From assembly GCF_023343835.1 (NCBI RefSeq), contig NC_064447.1, positions 8,824,501-8,888,500 on the forward strand: a DNA stretch of 64,000 nucleotides, written 5' to 3'. Origin of the DNA: Lagopus muta. Taxonomy: Eukaryota > Chordata > Aves > Galliformes > Phasianidae. Positions within the stretch are counted from its first letter, which is position 1. Every line of letters starts with the position of its first letter. The position numbers and the translations under genes are program-made. Below, in pieces: positions 10,000 through 23,100 of this stretch. Below the pieces are notes generated by a model. That model searched no databases. It saw only the letters and a list, made by a program, of their open reading frames with translations, and had not been told where the DNA came from.

Positions 10000-11150
10000 G
10001 CTGCTCAGCCCGGTTCCGCTATCAGCCACCCGGGGGCCGGCGGCGGTGACTGCAGAGGTCGGGCAGAGCCGGGACAGGCCCTAGGCGGGTGGGGGGCTGT
10101 CGCCGGGCAGAGCGGCGGGTTCGCCCCGCTCCGGGGTCACTGATTGCTGCCACCTCCCCCGGACTCGGCACCTTCCCCAGCTCCGGGGAGGGGATCCCCG
10201 CGCCCCGCCCGCAGGCACCGGGGTGGCCCCCCCGCGCCTTCCTCCTCCCCCTCCTCCTCCTTTTCCCCCTCCTCCTCCTCCTCCTTTTCCTCCCCCCGTG
10301 CAGCCAGACCCCTCCCCGCGCGCTCGGGGCGGCCCCGCTCCTCCTTGCGGCCCCTCCCGGGGCTCCCCCTTCTCCTCTCGCATCGCCCCCGGGGTCGCCC
10401 CGGTGCGACTCCCGGTGCCCCCCGCCCCACCGCGCCCCGCCCCGCCCCGGGCGCCCGCCGCCCCCGCCTCCGGAGCGGACTGGGAGGGGGGGCCCGCGCC
10501 GCGTCGCGCCGTGCGGAGCCGAGCCGAGCCGCCCCTCGCCGCGCCGCGGAGGATGCTCGGGCCGTGAGCCCGCAGCCGGCAGCTCCGGCGCCGCGGAGCC
10601 ATGGGCAAGGACCAGGAGCTGGTGCAGGCGGTGAAGGCGGAGGACATCGCGGCCGTGCAGAAGCTGCTGCAGAGGCCCAAACCCGGCAAAGCCAGTGAGT
10701 GCCGCGACGCGGGGCCGGGCCGGGCCGGGCGGGGGCGACGGCACCGCGGGCATCCCCCCTCCTCCCCGGGCATTGGCACCCACCCGCTGCTCCGGGGGCC
10801 CGGCCGAGTTGCGCCGTGCCCATCGCCGGCACCGCGGCACCGCGGGCGGGGGCCAGGGGGTATTCCCGGCGGCGCCCCGGGGGCACGGCCCGGCCCGGAG
10901 GTGGGAGGATATGGGGGGCTGCAGGCGGCGGAGCATCCCCGGGCGCTGCGCGGGGCTGCGAAGAGCCGTGTGCGCTCTGGTCCCGGTGCGGTCCCGGTAC
11001 GGCCCCGCAGCAGCTCCGATACGCCCGGGGCAGGCAGGCAGGCAGCGGCCGGGCTGCCCTTGTCCTGTGCTCGGAAGCAGCCCGCGGGGGGATCGGGAGG
11101 GACGAGGGGCTGCGGCCCCAGGGTAGGGCTGGGGGCGTCTGAGCATCTGT
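10000..11150 (+). promoter_or_regulatory. CASKIN1: CpG-island promoter of CASKIN1
   Basis: This dense CpG island spans the 5' UTR, exon 1 and the start of intron 1. A CCT/CTTTTCC polypyrimidine block at 10243-10300 (GGA repeats on the other strand) lies 300-360 bp upstream of the ATG. No TATA box was seen. The minus-strand open frames of 400-500 codons across this island have no protein similarity I recognise and follow from its composition. Confidence 0.75.
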
Positions 11151-14100
11151 GTACAGTGTGTCTGCATAGACCATGCATGTGTGTGCATGGACAGCGTGTG
11201 TGTGTGTATGCACCAGGACTGCCGGTGCTTGCACACAGCTGCGTGTGCCTACGTGTGTGCAGCTGTGCTCGTGTACGTGCGTGTTGGGGTGTGCATGTGT
11301 GCCCGTGTTTGGGTGCATGTCTGTGTTTGCGTGCCGGTGTGTGCCCTGGCATATGTGTGTTGGGATGCGTCTGTGTTGGTGTTTCTCTGTGTGGGGGTGT
11401 TTGGATGCATCTCCACGGGTTTCTCCCTGCGTGCAGCTCTGCATCAGGGCTTTGCACACCTCGGTGCGTGCACACCGATCTGTGTGTCTGTGCACGGGGC
11501 TGCGGGGGTGTAGCCGTGTCTTGCTGCGTACGTGTGTGCAGCTCCCGGAGTCTCTGCTCGGTGTGCATGGCTCTGTTGAGGCGTTTCACTCGGGACTGAA
11601 TTATTCATGGTGCTGATGCAGCCGCAGGTTTCTGGCCTGGTGTGCGGGGCCAGGGGCTGTCCCTGAGTACAGAACCACAGCACACAGCCCCACTGCCACT
11701 GCGCCCTGCATCCTTCCCTCCCAGCATGCCATAAATGTGGGCACCCCATGGTCCCAGTGCCATATAGGTTCGTGTGCTTTCCCTTTTGTATACTGGGGTT
11801 TCTACTTGAGCAGGGTATTGTGCTCTCTATGTCCTGGTGCTGAGCAGGGCTGGCCCTCATGTCCCCTCGGTGCCGTGCAGGGTAGTGGTTGTGATCCTGT
11901 GTCCTGAGCTGTTGGCATGGTGTTCCTTATGTCCAGATGCCACATAGGACGATTGTGGTGTCTCGCATGTCCCTGGTGTTGCCCAGGTGCTGTCAATGCT
12001 GAGGGCCTGTGTGGGGAGAGAACAAGCTCCAGCTGTGAGCTTCATTCATCCCAACCCACTTCAGGTGCTGCTGATTCCATGGCCTCAGAGTGGTGTGTGA
12101 TGATGGGATTGTGTGTGGCCCACGGCACTGTCCCCCTCTCAAACCCCACGGCCTGGGTGCCCAGCTGGCGTTGCTGTGGCAACAGGCAGTGGTGCCAGAG
12201 TGCTACCACCTCCTCCTGCATCGCATTCATCTCTCCACAGCCCTGCTGCATCTTCCACTGCAGAGCCCATGGGCTGGGGTGGCTGTGGGGACTGGCAGTG
12301 CTCTGTGTGCTGGGCTTACAGGAAGGGGACAAGGGACATCCCATGAGGTCAAAGCCCCTCCTGTCCCATGCCTAGCTGAGCTGCATGCCTCCAGCTGTGC
12401 CAGAGCCTCTTGTGCTGTGACTCCTGCTCCTCACAGAACCCAACCTGTAGTGCCGTGCTCCTGGTGTGGGGACACGCGAGCAGCCCTGCAGCAGGGCTGG
12501 GAGATGCAGAGCACCACCGGGGTGTCCCATATCACCATCTCCTCTATGTGCACCTTCCTTGCTCACCTTGGGCACTCCCTGCACTCTTCGGCACCAGGAA
12601 GATTTGTAACTCTAGCTCTGTTATCTGGATAATATCCTATTCATGTGGGGGTTTAATAAATGAGATTTTAAAAATCCCTGCGTGAATTAACACGGGTTAC
12701 CATGGTGACGTGGGGCCCAATTTAGCAGAGTGGAGTAAGAGTTTGTGGGGCCCATGCCGGCCGCAGCGCGCACCGCGCTTGCTTCCCGGGCATCCATAAT
12801 TGATGAGGTTGTCTGAAAGTTACGCAAATCAGATGCAGGGATTTGGCAGCAAACTGTTTCCCTCCCTGTCCCCTCCTCCCTGGTGCTACCTCGAAGAATT
12901 GTCATGACTTGGCGTTTTCGCTTCTGTCCGCAGCTGGGGCACTGTGGGGTGGGATGGGGGCCCGAGGTGTCCCCAGCTGGGTCTGTCCTGGGGCGCTGGG
13001 CACCAGGAGATGGGTTTTGTTGTGTTGCTGCAGGGGACCCTCAGCATTGGTATTTTGGACAGATGGGCTCTGTCTTTGAGATACTGCTGCCACAGTTGGC
13101 TCACCCGCTTTGGAAATGGCTTCTGTAGGGCCCCTGCCTTGACCTGCGGGATGGACCCCTCTGCCCCAGTTTCTCCCACCTGCTGGGCTGGGGGTTCTGT
13201 GAATCACTTCTACATGCAGCAGGTTGTGTGGCACAGATGTCCTGGCTCATGTCCCCATGTGCTCTGGGTCCCTTTCTCCAGGACACCTGGAGCCAGGCTC
13301 AGGAGACAGACAAGAGGCTCAGCACCTCACACAACTCTCTGCCACGGGGCCCAGCCCAGCTTAACCCCCCTGCCATGGAGCACAAGCATCTCTCAGGATG
13401 CCTCTGCCCTGGACAGCAGCATGACTGTGTTGCTACCTGCACTCCGCACCGTGTCCTGTGTGGCACTGGTGGGACCATGAGTGAAGCGGCTGGTGTAGGA
13501 GCTGGGCAGCTCTGTGCAGGTTGGTGTATGGGGCAGTAAGCAGCATGGGTGGATGTTGGGACCAGGAGGCAATTGCAGCTCAGCAAACACTCTGAGGCTG
13601 CCCCACATTGGGCACTGCATTCCCGGGGCACTGGGCACCTCCAGGCATAACACAGCTTCACCTGCTGCTTCACCATGTGAAGGGGTCAGCAGGTGGAAGC
13701 CGGAGGCAGGAGGCAGGAACTGGACCCTTTGGGGCACATGGGGCCCCCACAGAGCCGTGTCATGCCCAAGGCCCAGGACACAGCATCCTGTCCTCTGATG
13801 CATCCTGAGAGGTGGCCAGTTAATTCTGCTTTTTTTTTTTTTTTTTTTTTTTGCCTGCATTTGATTGCATTAATAATCTCCTCTGATAACAGTATTTAAT
13901 AAAACCAGGCTAATATGGCGCAGTTAGGAAATGTCTTTGACATTTTACAATTCAATTTCCATGCAGTAAAAGGCAGGGCAGCTGCAAATCCAATTCTGGT
14001 GCAGTGCACAGGGCGCGCGTGGCCGGCGACTGCCAGAACAGCCCTGTTCCCCCCATCCCTCCAGCAACGCAGGAAACTTCCCCATCCATGGCTGCTGCTT

Positions 14101-17100
14101 GCGGCTCCTGCTGTTGCATATCCCCTGAGTGCTGCAGGGATAGCCACGTGGGATGCTGCCCTCTGTATGTGTTACGGACCATGGGGAGATGCCCACCCCC
14201 AGCACAGGGGATGAAGTTGGCTCCCACTGCTGCAATGCTTAACAAGGTGTCAGTGCTTCCCTTATAAACTTCTTTTCAGGGTTTATAACTGCGTGTGAAG
14301 CCTTGCTCCGAGCAGGGACTTGGCAGCCGGGAGCACGCCGGCGTGCGCCAAGTTTCCTTCCAGAGGGGGATTATTACTCAGCTCGGGGTGACATGTATTT
14401 ATTTTACATTTTCTTGCATCTCTCTCTGGCCGGGCCAAAGCTGCCGGCACAAACCCTCCCTTCCTGCTCCTGTTTTGGGGCCGACTGCAGGGTCTGGGCA
14501 GCAGGGAATGCAGGCTCCCAGTCCCGGGCTCCCGTGCTGGCCTGGATTTCCTCATGTCACACCGGGTGAATTCAGGGCTGCACCAATTAGTCCTTTGCTG
14601 CAGGCAGGCAGCCTCTTGTGTTGGGGCTCTCAGGGTGCTTCCCTCGCGGGGACCTCGTACTGTGCCACCGTGCTCCCTACAGCCCAATGCTCAGTGGTGG
14701 GGGAAAACTCTGGGCATGGCCCGGACCAGGCTGGGCACCAGTGGCTTGGCGTCCTGGCAATGCCACCAAGAGCTCAGGGTCCTGGCAATACCATAAAGTT
14801 CTCGGGGTTGCAGCAGTGCCATGGGACCGGGTGCTGCATGCAGCCCCATCTCCCCCTTCACAGCCGCCGTGTGGTTTCCCGTAGCCAGCCTGGCGTCTGG
14901 CTCTCCTGCTCTGGCTGCTCTGCCTTTAACCCTTCCCTTCCCCTTGCAGGCACTGGGAAAGGCCATGATTGCATCTATGGATCAGTGAGCCCGAGTGTCC
15001 CCAGATCTCTCTATTCTCCTGTGCCTGCAGGGCCCCACTTTGTGACCCAGCAAAGGCGATGCCCATGAATGTGGCTGTGCTCAGCATGTGGCAGGCAGGA
15101 GCTGTGGGGTGCATCATGTAGGATGGTGATGCTTGAGGCTGTGTGTGTGTGTTAGCTTCCACATTGCTCCTGTTGCTGCCAGCATGCTCTATTAGTGCAC
15201 TTTGTGTCTCAGGGACTGCTGCCCCTCCTGCTGAACACTCACCATAAACCTGCTCTGCATCCTCTTTGCAATGCAGGTCAGCTAAGGGTGTCTTTCACAA
15301 GTCTTCAAAGCACTGTAGGGAGTGCGTTAAAGAATGGATTTGCTGATGTTTAATGGCCGGTCTGCATTACTGCTGGACCAGGCTCCTGCAGGCAAGGAAA
15401 GGAGGCTGGGATTCAAAACCTGCTTGTGCTCTGTTCGGATGCTGCTGCTCTGTTGCTCTGTCCCTGCTTTGTCCCATTGCTCCAGAGGGGTGCTCTGTGC
15501 TGGGCCAGTTACCAAGCTTGTGTGCTGCACCAACAGCCACCTCTGCCTGATTGCTGTCCCACCCTGCAGCAAGGACATGTGCAGGACAGCACATCGTGCC
15601 CGGGCAAGGAGCAGCGCTGCCAACAGGTCGGCTCTCATGCCAGGCTGAGAGGGATCTTTAAGCTGTAATGAAATGTTAATAGTATTTTCCAACTCAATAT
15701 GGGAGTAGAAAATGAGGTGTTTAACACTGGGCTCTGCAGCGACAGGAGCAATCAGCCTGAAAAATGGGAAGGCAGGGATGCAGCACCATCCCCGCACAGC
15801 CTGCTGCTGTGGCTCTGTAACGGATGGGTGCTGTGCCCAGTGCGAGCTGCGTGGCCAGGGGAGTGCAGGGCTATGGGGAGCGGCCTCTCCTTGGGCCCTG
15901 CCAGCAAGGTCACCATTCTGTGTGGTGACAACTGTCCCTATTGTGAGGACTGGGGTGCTGCAAGCTGCTGGGATCCCAGCGCTGTGCTGTGCGTGGGCCC
16001 CAAACAGCTGGAGAATGAGCAGGTTGGGGTCAGTGTGCAGCCATAGTGAGTGCTGCCATTCTGAGCATCATGCCTGCAGCTGGCTGCTCCGCACTGGCTC
16101 TGCTCTGCCCACGTGTGTGTGCATGCATGCATGTGCCCCATCAGCATCCATGTGCAGTGTGTGAGCCTGTGCCTGTGTGCTCGCCTCTTGCAGCCATGTG
16201 TTCCGCATGCCTGTGGCCCCGGCCTGGCGTGGGGCTCGACACTGGGGCCAGCTCTCAGCAGCAGAAGCAGCCGCCGGCTGATCCCTTCCAGATGTGGCTG
16301 TCGGAGGCCCAGCTTGCACCGCCTCCTCACTGAGGCCCATGGAGGTCTTGTTCCACTGCTGCTGGCATGCACAAAGCAGCACCTGCCCGGCTCCTGCATT
16401 GCAGCTGGGCTGTTTATGGCGTGCTCCTCACAGCTCCGTGCTGCTCGGCAGCAGCTCTTCTGGCTCTCTTCACTCCAGCGTTCACACGCTCTGTGATTCT
16501 CTCACTGAGCCCTCACACCCCAGCTCCCAAACCAATTCCCTGCAGTATGTGCTGTTGTGGTGACACTGGGGATACTGGGGAGTGATCCTTGAGCCCTGCC
16601 TGTGCCCTGTAGAGCTGTGAGATCGTTGAGAGCAGCATGCCTCTGCTGCAGCCCAGCTGTGCGTTCCCATGCTGTGCGGTGGGCATAGAGCAGTCTGTGG
16701 TGATGAGTGGACAGGGACAAATGATGGCACTGTGGGTGCCGTGTTTGGTGCAGACCCCAGGGCTGATGTATCAGTGTGTGGTCTGGGAGCTCGAGTTATG
16801 GCCCTGCAGCAATGCTCTCTGCATGCACAAGTACGGGTGCTGCTGTGTACATGGGGAGCTCCCCACTGCTCCCCAGCGATGCCCACAGCTGGATGGTAGG
16901 AGGCCAGGTAAAAGTGTCTACTCATTAGTTAATGATGCTTTAAGGTGCACAGAGCTGCCAGTCCCCTCCTGCAGCCCAATTGGGCTTCCGGTGCTCCCCA
17001 CCCTTGGGAAGGGAGCGAGGGGCTGGTAGAAGTTGTGTGGACATGGACAGGGCCAGGCAGGACTGTGTCTGTCCCATGCAGTGCCAGCACCATCCCCATC

Positions 17101-20100
17101 TCCGCCTCCCCCTCCATGACCTGTGTGTGCCCTCCAGTCCCGTGCCGTGCGGCAGCTTCGGCATGTTGGCAGTAACTCCTTCCAGCCGGTGTGATTACTG
17201 AAAATTACCTGTTTAACATCACCCTGGAGCTGGGAGAATGGATTTCAATTAAGGCTCCATGAAAACGGCACCAGCAGGGATTTGAGCAGAGCTGGGGGTG
17301 GGCGTGTGGCTGGCGCAGGGCTGCTGATGCTGAGCCCTGTGCTGCCCCTGCAGTGCCGGTGCCACCTCCCTGCTGCTGTCCCTGTGGCTGCAGCTGTGGG
17401 GGATGGCTTGGGGGCAATGGGAGTGACCCTGGTGTGTGGCTCAGCTGGGCTCCCTGGCACGTGGCAGAGGTCGGGTGAGGATAAGGCCTGGTGATGCGTA
17501 GCAGCAGGGATGCTGGTGGGGCCACTGGTGAGCGCAAGCTGGTGCTGGTGGGCATTGTGGGGTCTCATACAGGGGCCTGGGTTTTGTTGGTTTGTGCTGG
17601 GGGCTGTGGTCGAGGCAGTGGATCTGGCCCCAGCCATTGGCTCTGCACTTGGTGCTCCCAAGCTCCTCAGCGCCCGTCTCTCCCTGCGTGCCATCCTCCC
17701 CCATTGGTGCCATCCCTGGCAGCCTGGAGGGACAGCCCGTCCTTCCTCCCTTTGGTTCGGAAAGTTTCCTTTTTATAAAAAAAAAAATTACAAAGGAGTC
17801 CCCGCTGCCTCTTGAAAGCTGCATTTAAGTTGCTTCATTCTGGCCCCAGGGGACAGCCCTGTGCTGCTGCAGCACCGTGACTCAGGCTGCCACGGCCTAT
17901 TGATTTTGAAGTGCAGATTTCTTGGCTCCCTAGGGAAGGCTCTGTGCAAGGGCCGGGGCATCAGGAGCAATCATTGCCCACAACTCCACAGTGCCCCTCA
18001 GCGTCACCCTGGGCCTCTTTTTCCCTGGAGGAGAGCCATGCTGAAGCCGCCGCAGTCGTCCTGTACCCTGTGCCTTGTCCTGAGCTGTGTCAGTGTGCTG
18101 GGATGACAGTGGGATTGGTGACATGATGGTGGAAAATCTAGGGTCTTGGGGGGCAGTTTGTGATGGGCAGTGGGTACCCAGCTGTGGTGCAATGGATGTC
18201 CATCCAGCTGTGACTGGCAGCTGTCTCATTGCGGTGGGTGCTGGGGTGTCCATCTGTGTTGGGCCGTTGCTGTCCAGCTGTGTTGAGTGGTGGATGTGCA
18301 GATGTGCAGAGCAGTTGTCATCCAGCTGTAGGGGCACCGAGTGCCCGGCTGCAATGGGTCCATCCCAGCCCCAATGCCTCTTTGCCCCAGGCAACCCCTT
18401 CCCACGCATCCCCGCTACAATCGCACCTCACCAGCAGTCCGCCAGCTTCCCGGTGCATTATTTATACCGTCAACATTGATCTGAAGACGATAATGGCTTC
18501 ATTAGCATCTCAGCATAGCGCGGGGCTCGGTGCTTGGCCCGACCTTGGCTGCAGGAGAACATGTGCTGTGCTGTTGGACAGTAGTGAGGGGCGGTCTCCT
18601 ATGGGCACAGCCTCCCCACTCCTCACCAGCCCCAGCCTTAGCACCCCTATGAGGTCCCCACGAGCACAGCCACACACTCTGCCCATGCACACACCCTTGG
18701 GGACCCAGTGACACAGAGCAAATTGGTCGGCTCTTGCCAGGGCTCCTTGTGCAATGCCAGCTTTCAGCGCCCGTTGTTTGTGTGGCACTCGTCAGCAAGG
18801 ATATAATTAAGAGCAGCTATTTTGGATGCTTCCTTTATCTGGCAGCTCACAGTGATGTTGCTGCAGGATCCCCCCGCACCGTCTGAAATTATTGCTGTGC
18901 TCTCCAGATGGGAACATGGTGCTGGCAGGATGTGGCCGGGCTGGGAGTGGACATACAAAGCAAAGGGAATCCGTGGGGTCATCCCATTATCTTGGGCTCA
19001 TTAATGACCACCGAGGTGGGGAGGCAGAGGGGCAGCCCAGCTTTCCCCTCATTAGATGGATGTTGATGTGGAGCAGGTTGGAGCCACCTGCTCGATGCAG
19101 ACACCTGCTCCCTGCAAGCTGGCACACTGTGATCACCCCAATGCAACCTGGCGGGAGCAGGCAGCTCTGGGGTGCCCAGAGCAATGGCACTGGGGTGCAG
19201 TTGGCTGGGCAGCATGGCTCACCCTGCAAATGCAGCCCTGCACATGCAGCTGCTCGTGCTGTGCTCACTGTATCCTGCCCTGCAGGAGCGCGTGGGGCGG
19301 GAGGATGGGGTTGGTTCCTGCGCGCCGGGCTCTGAATCCAAGCGTACATTTAGCTACTGTGATCCCGTCATTTAAGTAAAGGCATTTATGAGAGTAGTAG
19401 CTGGGATTAGCTCCCCGAGGCGGTGTTTACATGCAGCAGACTCTGTTTATAGTCAGTGTCTATGGCAGATGTCTGCGTCTCTCTGCGTGCACAGCAATCT
19501 CTGGCTGGAGACAGTCCGGCCGTGCTAGGCTTGCTGGATCCCAGGAGCAGTGCAGTTCCTTCTTCTGATAGGGTCCTGCCCTGCCTCGCATTACCAAGTC
19601 CCCATGTTGCTGCAGGATACACAGACATCAACTGCTGGGCCATGGAGTGAGGGAGAGCAGGGAGCCAGGCCCAGGGAGCTTTGTGCTCCCGCATGGCACA
19701 TCCGTCATCAGGACAGTCCGTGGGGACATGGGGATGCCCTCAGGAGATGGTGTACTGCTGGAAAGCACTGAGTGCTTGTGTGTGCCTGGTGTTCCCCATC
19801 ACTGCTTGGGTGCAGGTGAGATGCTGCGCAGGTGGCAGCAGGCTCAGCGGCTGTGCAGAACTGCACTCTCCTCCCCATCTGCCCATTGCCTTTTGTGTTC
19901 GCTCTTTTTAATTGGCAGCGCTCTCTGCTCCTTCTCTTTTCCCTCGTTAGTTGGAGTTTCCTGGTTCTTCTGTGCCATTAATGAGCTGTCTTGTGTCTTG
20001 CCCCCTCTGAGCAGTCTGCATCCCACGCCATGGCTGAGGCTGCAAATCTGGTAGCATGCATGGAGTGCCTTCCTGCTCCTGGGACATCCGTCCTACCCCA

Positions 20101-23100
20101 AGCCCCTGGATGCTGCAAGCATCCAGCCATGCTCTAGCTGCACTGCTAAACTTTCTGCACCATTCTGCCATACCCCGTGCCAGGATGTGCTGTTGGCTGC
20201 ATCTCCAACTGAGAGCCAGCACAGCATCTGTACTAATCAAGTATGGGTCTTCGTTACAGGAAGGGCTTAAGTGTAGGGCTATGGGGTCATGTGCCCTCAA
20301 GGGTTTTTCCCACAGCCCCCAGGAGCCTTGGTGCTCCTAGCTGGTGTGGTGCTCTGCTAGCCCTGACCTGCCTGCTGCTGTTGCAAAGCTCTGGTAAGGG
20401 CCCTGGTGCAGGCACAGGGCTGGTTCTCTATTGGAGACAAAGCTGCATTGGCTCCTGCCATCTGAAGCCATGGTGAGGGCTGCAGGGGTGCCAGCCGTGC
20501 ACTGCACCCCTGTGCCAGATGGCACCTGGCTGCCAGCAGCACCTGAGGGTGCACTGTGGGAGGCACAGAACCACCCCCAACTGCTCCTCCTGGGGACACC
20601 GGCAGCCACTCCAATTTCCATCAGCCCATTTGAGGATGTTATCCCATCAGTGTGAGCTGCCTCCCAGCCCAGCTGTTAGAAGCTGAGGAGTCGTGCTGGG
20701 GTCCGTGCTTGCTGCAGCCCTGCCAGAGTGAGGCGGGTGCTCTGCTGCTGCCAGAGCTTTAACAAAAGTCAAACCGCTGCGCGGCTGGAAGTCACTGACT
20801 AAGCACTTGGCACGAGCATTTATTGAAGTGCTAAACAGATTTTGGCAGTGGCAGCCTCTTCTGCAGGTGCAGAGAGAAGAGTTTCTCTGCTCTGGTTTAT
20901 TCAGCATTCGGCCAGCACAGGTTTGGCCAAAGCTGGGGTTGCAGCTTGGGCACCATGTGGCACTGCCCTGTGAGGACAGGGCTGTCACTGTGCATGTCCC
21001 TGCACACAGACACAGCAGCTCCGGGCTGGGTGGGGACAGTGGTGATAGCTGCTGCCCCTCATGCTACCGGCACTGCTGCTCCCTGCCTGCAGCTGAAGGC
21101 TGAGCTGCTGCATCCTCCGGGAGCTGCATCCCTGATTTGGTTTTAAAAAAGGCACTTTGGGTCTTAATAGGAGATAATTAGAAGCTGCTGGCTGGGAAAT
21201 GAGCCTGTGCTGATCCCAGCTGAGATTGCAAAAGTGGTTGCACGGGGATCGGCATCATCTTGGCATCACTGCTGCACCCCACAATGTCGATCTCCTGGGG
21301 AAGCCCCTCGCTGGGAGCAGCCTGTGGGAGAGGACAGGCCCTGCTACCACTTGTCCATCTGTCCATCTGTCTGTCCTGCAAGCAGGGCCCATCCTGGGGC
21401 CAGGGCTGAAGACTGGACCCAGTGTTGCGTGCCAGCCTGCTGCCTTTGTCCGCCGGCGATTTGCATCTCGCAGGGCGGCTCGGCCCCTCTACTGGGAGCA
21501 GCTCATTGGGGCAGCAGCGGGCAGCGGAAGCAGCCCTGGGCACCTCTCCACCAGCCCTGAATGGCACCTTTGTTGGGGAGCCTGGCGGCAGCCATGGGCT
21601 GGCGGGCACCCACTCAGCCCTGGTGCTGGAGACTCTGCTGCAACTGGGATGGGACGTGGGGCTGCTACATCCCTGAGGTCTGGCTGCACCAATGGGGATT
21701 TGTTGCTGGAGGGTTTTGTTACTGTGTTAAGGAGGGTGGACTGCCAGGGCAAGGGGACTGCCTTGCCATGGGGGGCATGCTCTAATGGTGTGGTTTTTGG
21801 GAAGAAGGCAAGTGGTCTGGTCTGGGTGTACTGGGGGCCTCTGGCCCTCCCCATGCCGTGGGGACCCTGTGGTGCCCCCACCCACCATGTAGCCGCCTGG
21901 TCACACTGTGCCAGGAGAAGATGCTGTGAATCTGATGGATGGGAGCTGCTATTTGTTGCTATTCAGAAGCCATCCTCTTTATCTATCATCCATCGGCCCT
22001 GGGCTGCGCTGTTGTTAGCAAATGTACGGCTTGTTGGGCTGTCTGGCGGCTGATGGAGCGCAGGAGGGAGTGAGGGCAAACAGAGCTTGGCAGCATCCGC
22101 GTGGGCAGAGAGAAACTTCTCCCAGTGCCTGGTACCATCCACCAGGCGTATCCCTCCCTCTGCAGGAATGAGACATACATGAAGGGGTCAGTTAGCTGGG
22201 ATGAAGCTGTGGGGCCCATGTGGGTCAGTGCCATGCACAGCGCTGGCTATGGACAGGGATGGCAGAGCCTGATCCCCATCCCCAGGTGCCTCATCTGCAT
22301 GCGCCTGGCCCTGTCTGCACCACACGGACTGGGATTTAAAATTCAATCAGGGCTTTACGTGCCAGGAGAGACTCTGGCTGCTCAGCACTGGCTTTACCTG
22401 CGTTGCAGTGAGACCTGTCCTATGCTGCATTGATTGAATGGGACAAGGCTGAGGGCACAATGCTGCTACAGGTAAGGGGGTACAGCCCCCCCCAACCCTG
22501 GTTCTGCATCCCTTAAAGTGTGCTGGTGGATGCCAAGAGACCCTGGTGACAGAGCAGGGTGCCTTTGGGGGCTGGGACCCCACTCTGAGCCATTAGCCAC
22601 TGGCACATGCAGACCCCACGGTGGGCCAGCAGCAGCTGCTTGCTGCCCGCACCTGGCGAACATCCCGCTGTGCCCGATGTGCTGACACAGCCCTCTGTGT
22701 TCTATAACTGAATACTGTGTTCAGGTGCTGATAAGTATTGCAGCCTGCATCATGAGCAAGGATCCAGCAGCCCTTCCATAGTGCTCTCTCCTCCACCTCA
22801 AATTGCCCCTTGCAGGGCTGTGCCTGTGCTGCAGCACCTTACCTGGCTGTGCTCCCAGGCAGAGGAGCAGCCTCTGATCTGCTCTTCCTCAACCCTCAGT
22901 GAATGATTTCCCCAAGGCGTGGGGATGCACTGCTGCCTGCTCGCTGCACCGCGCACACGGATGGCTACAGCTGGGTGACGTGGGCAACCCGTGGTCTGGG
23001 GTCACTGTTCCTCCTCCCCTGGCTTCACAGCCCTGGGCTGTGCCCCCCCACCTCAGAGGGCTGCAGCTCAGCCAAGCCTTCAGCCTCGCTCCTCCTCCTC

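Noticed and set aside
10022-11589. Minus-strand open frames of 400-500 codons over the CASKIN1 promoter
   Set aside because: They are rich in Pro, Arg, Gly and His without domain structure and mirror the CpG-island composition opposite exon 1.
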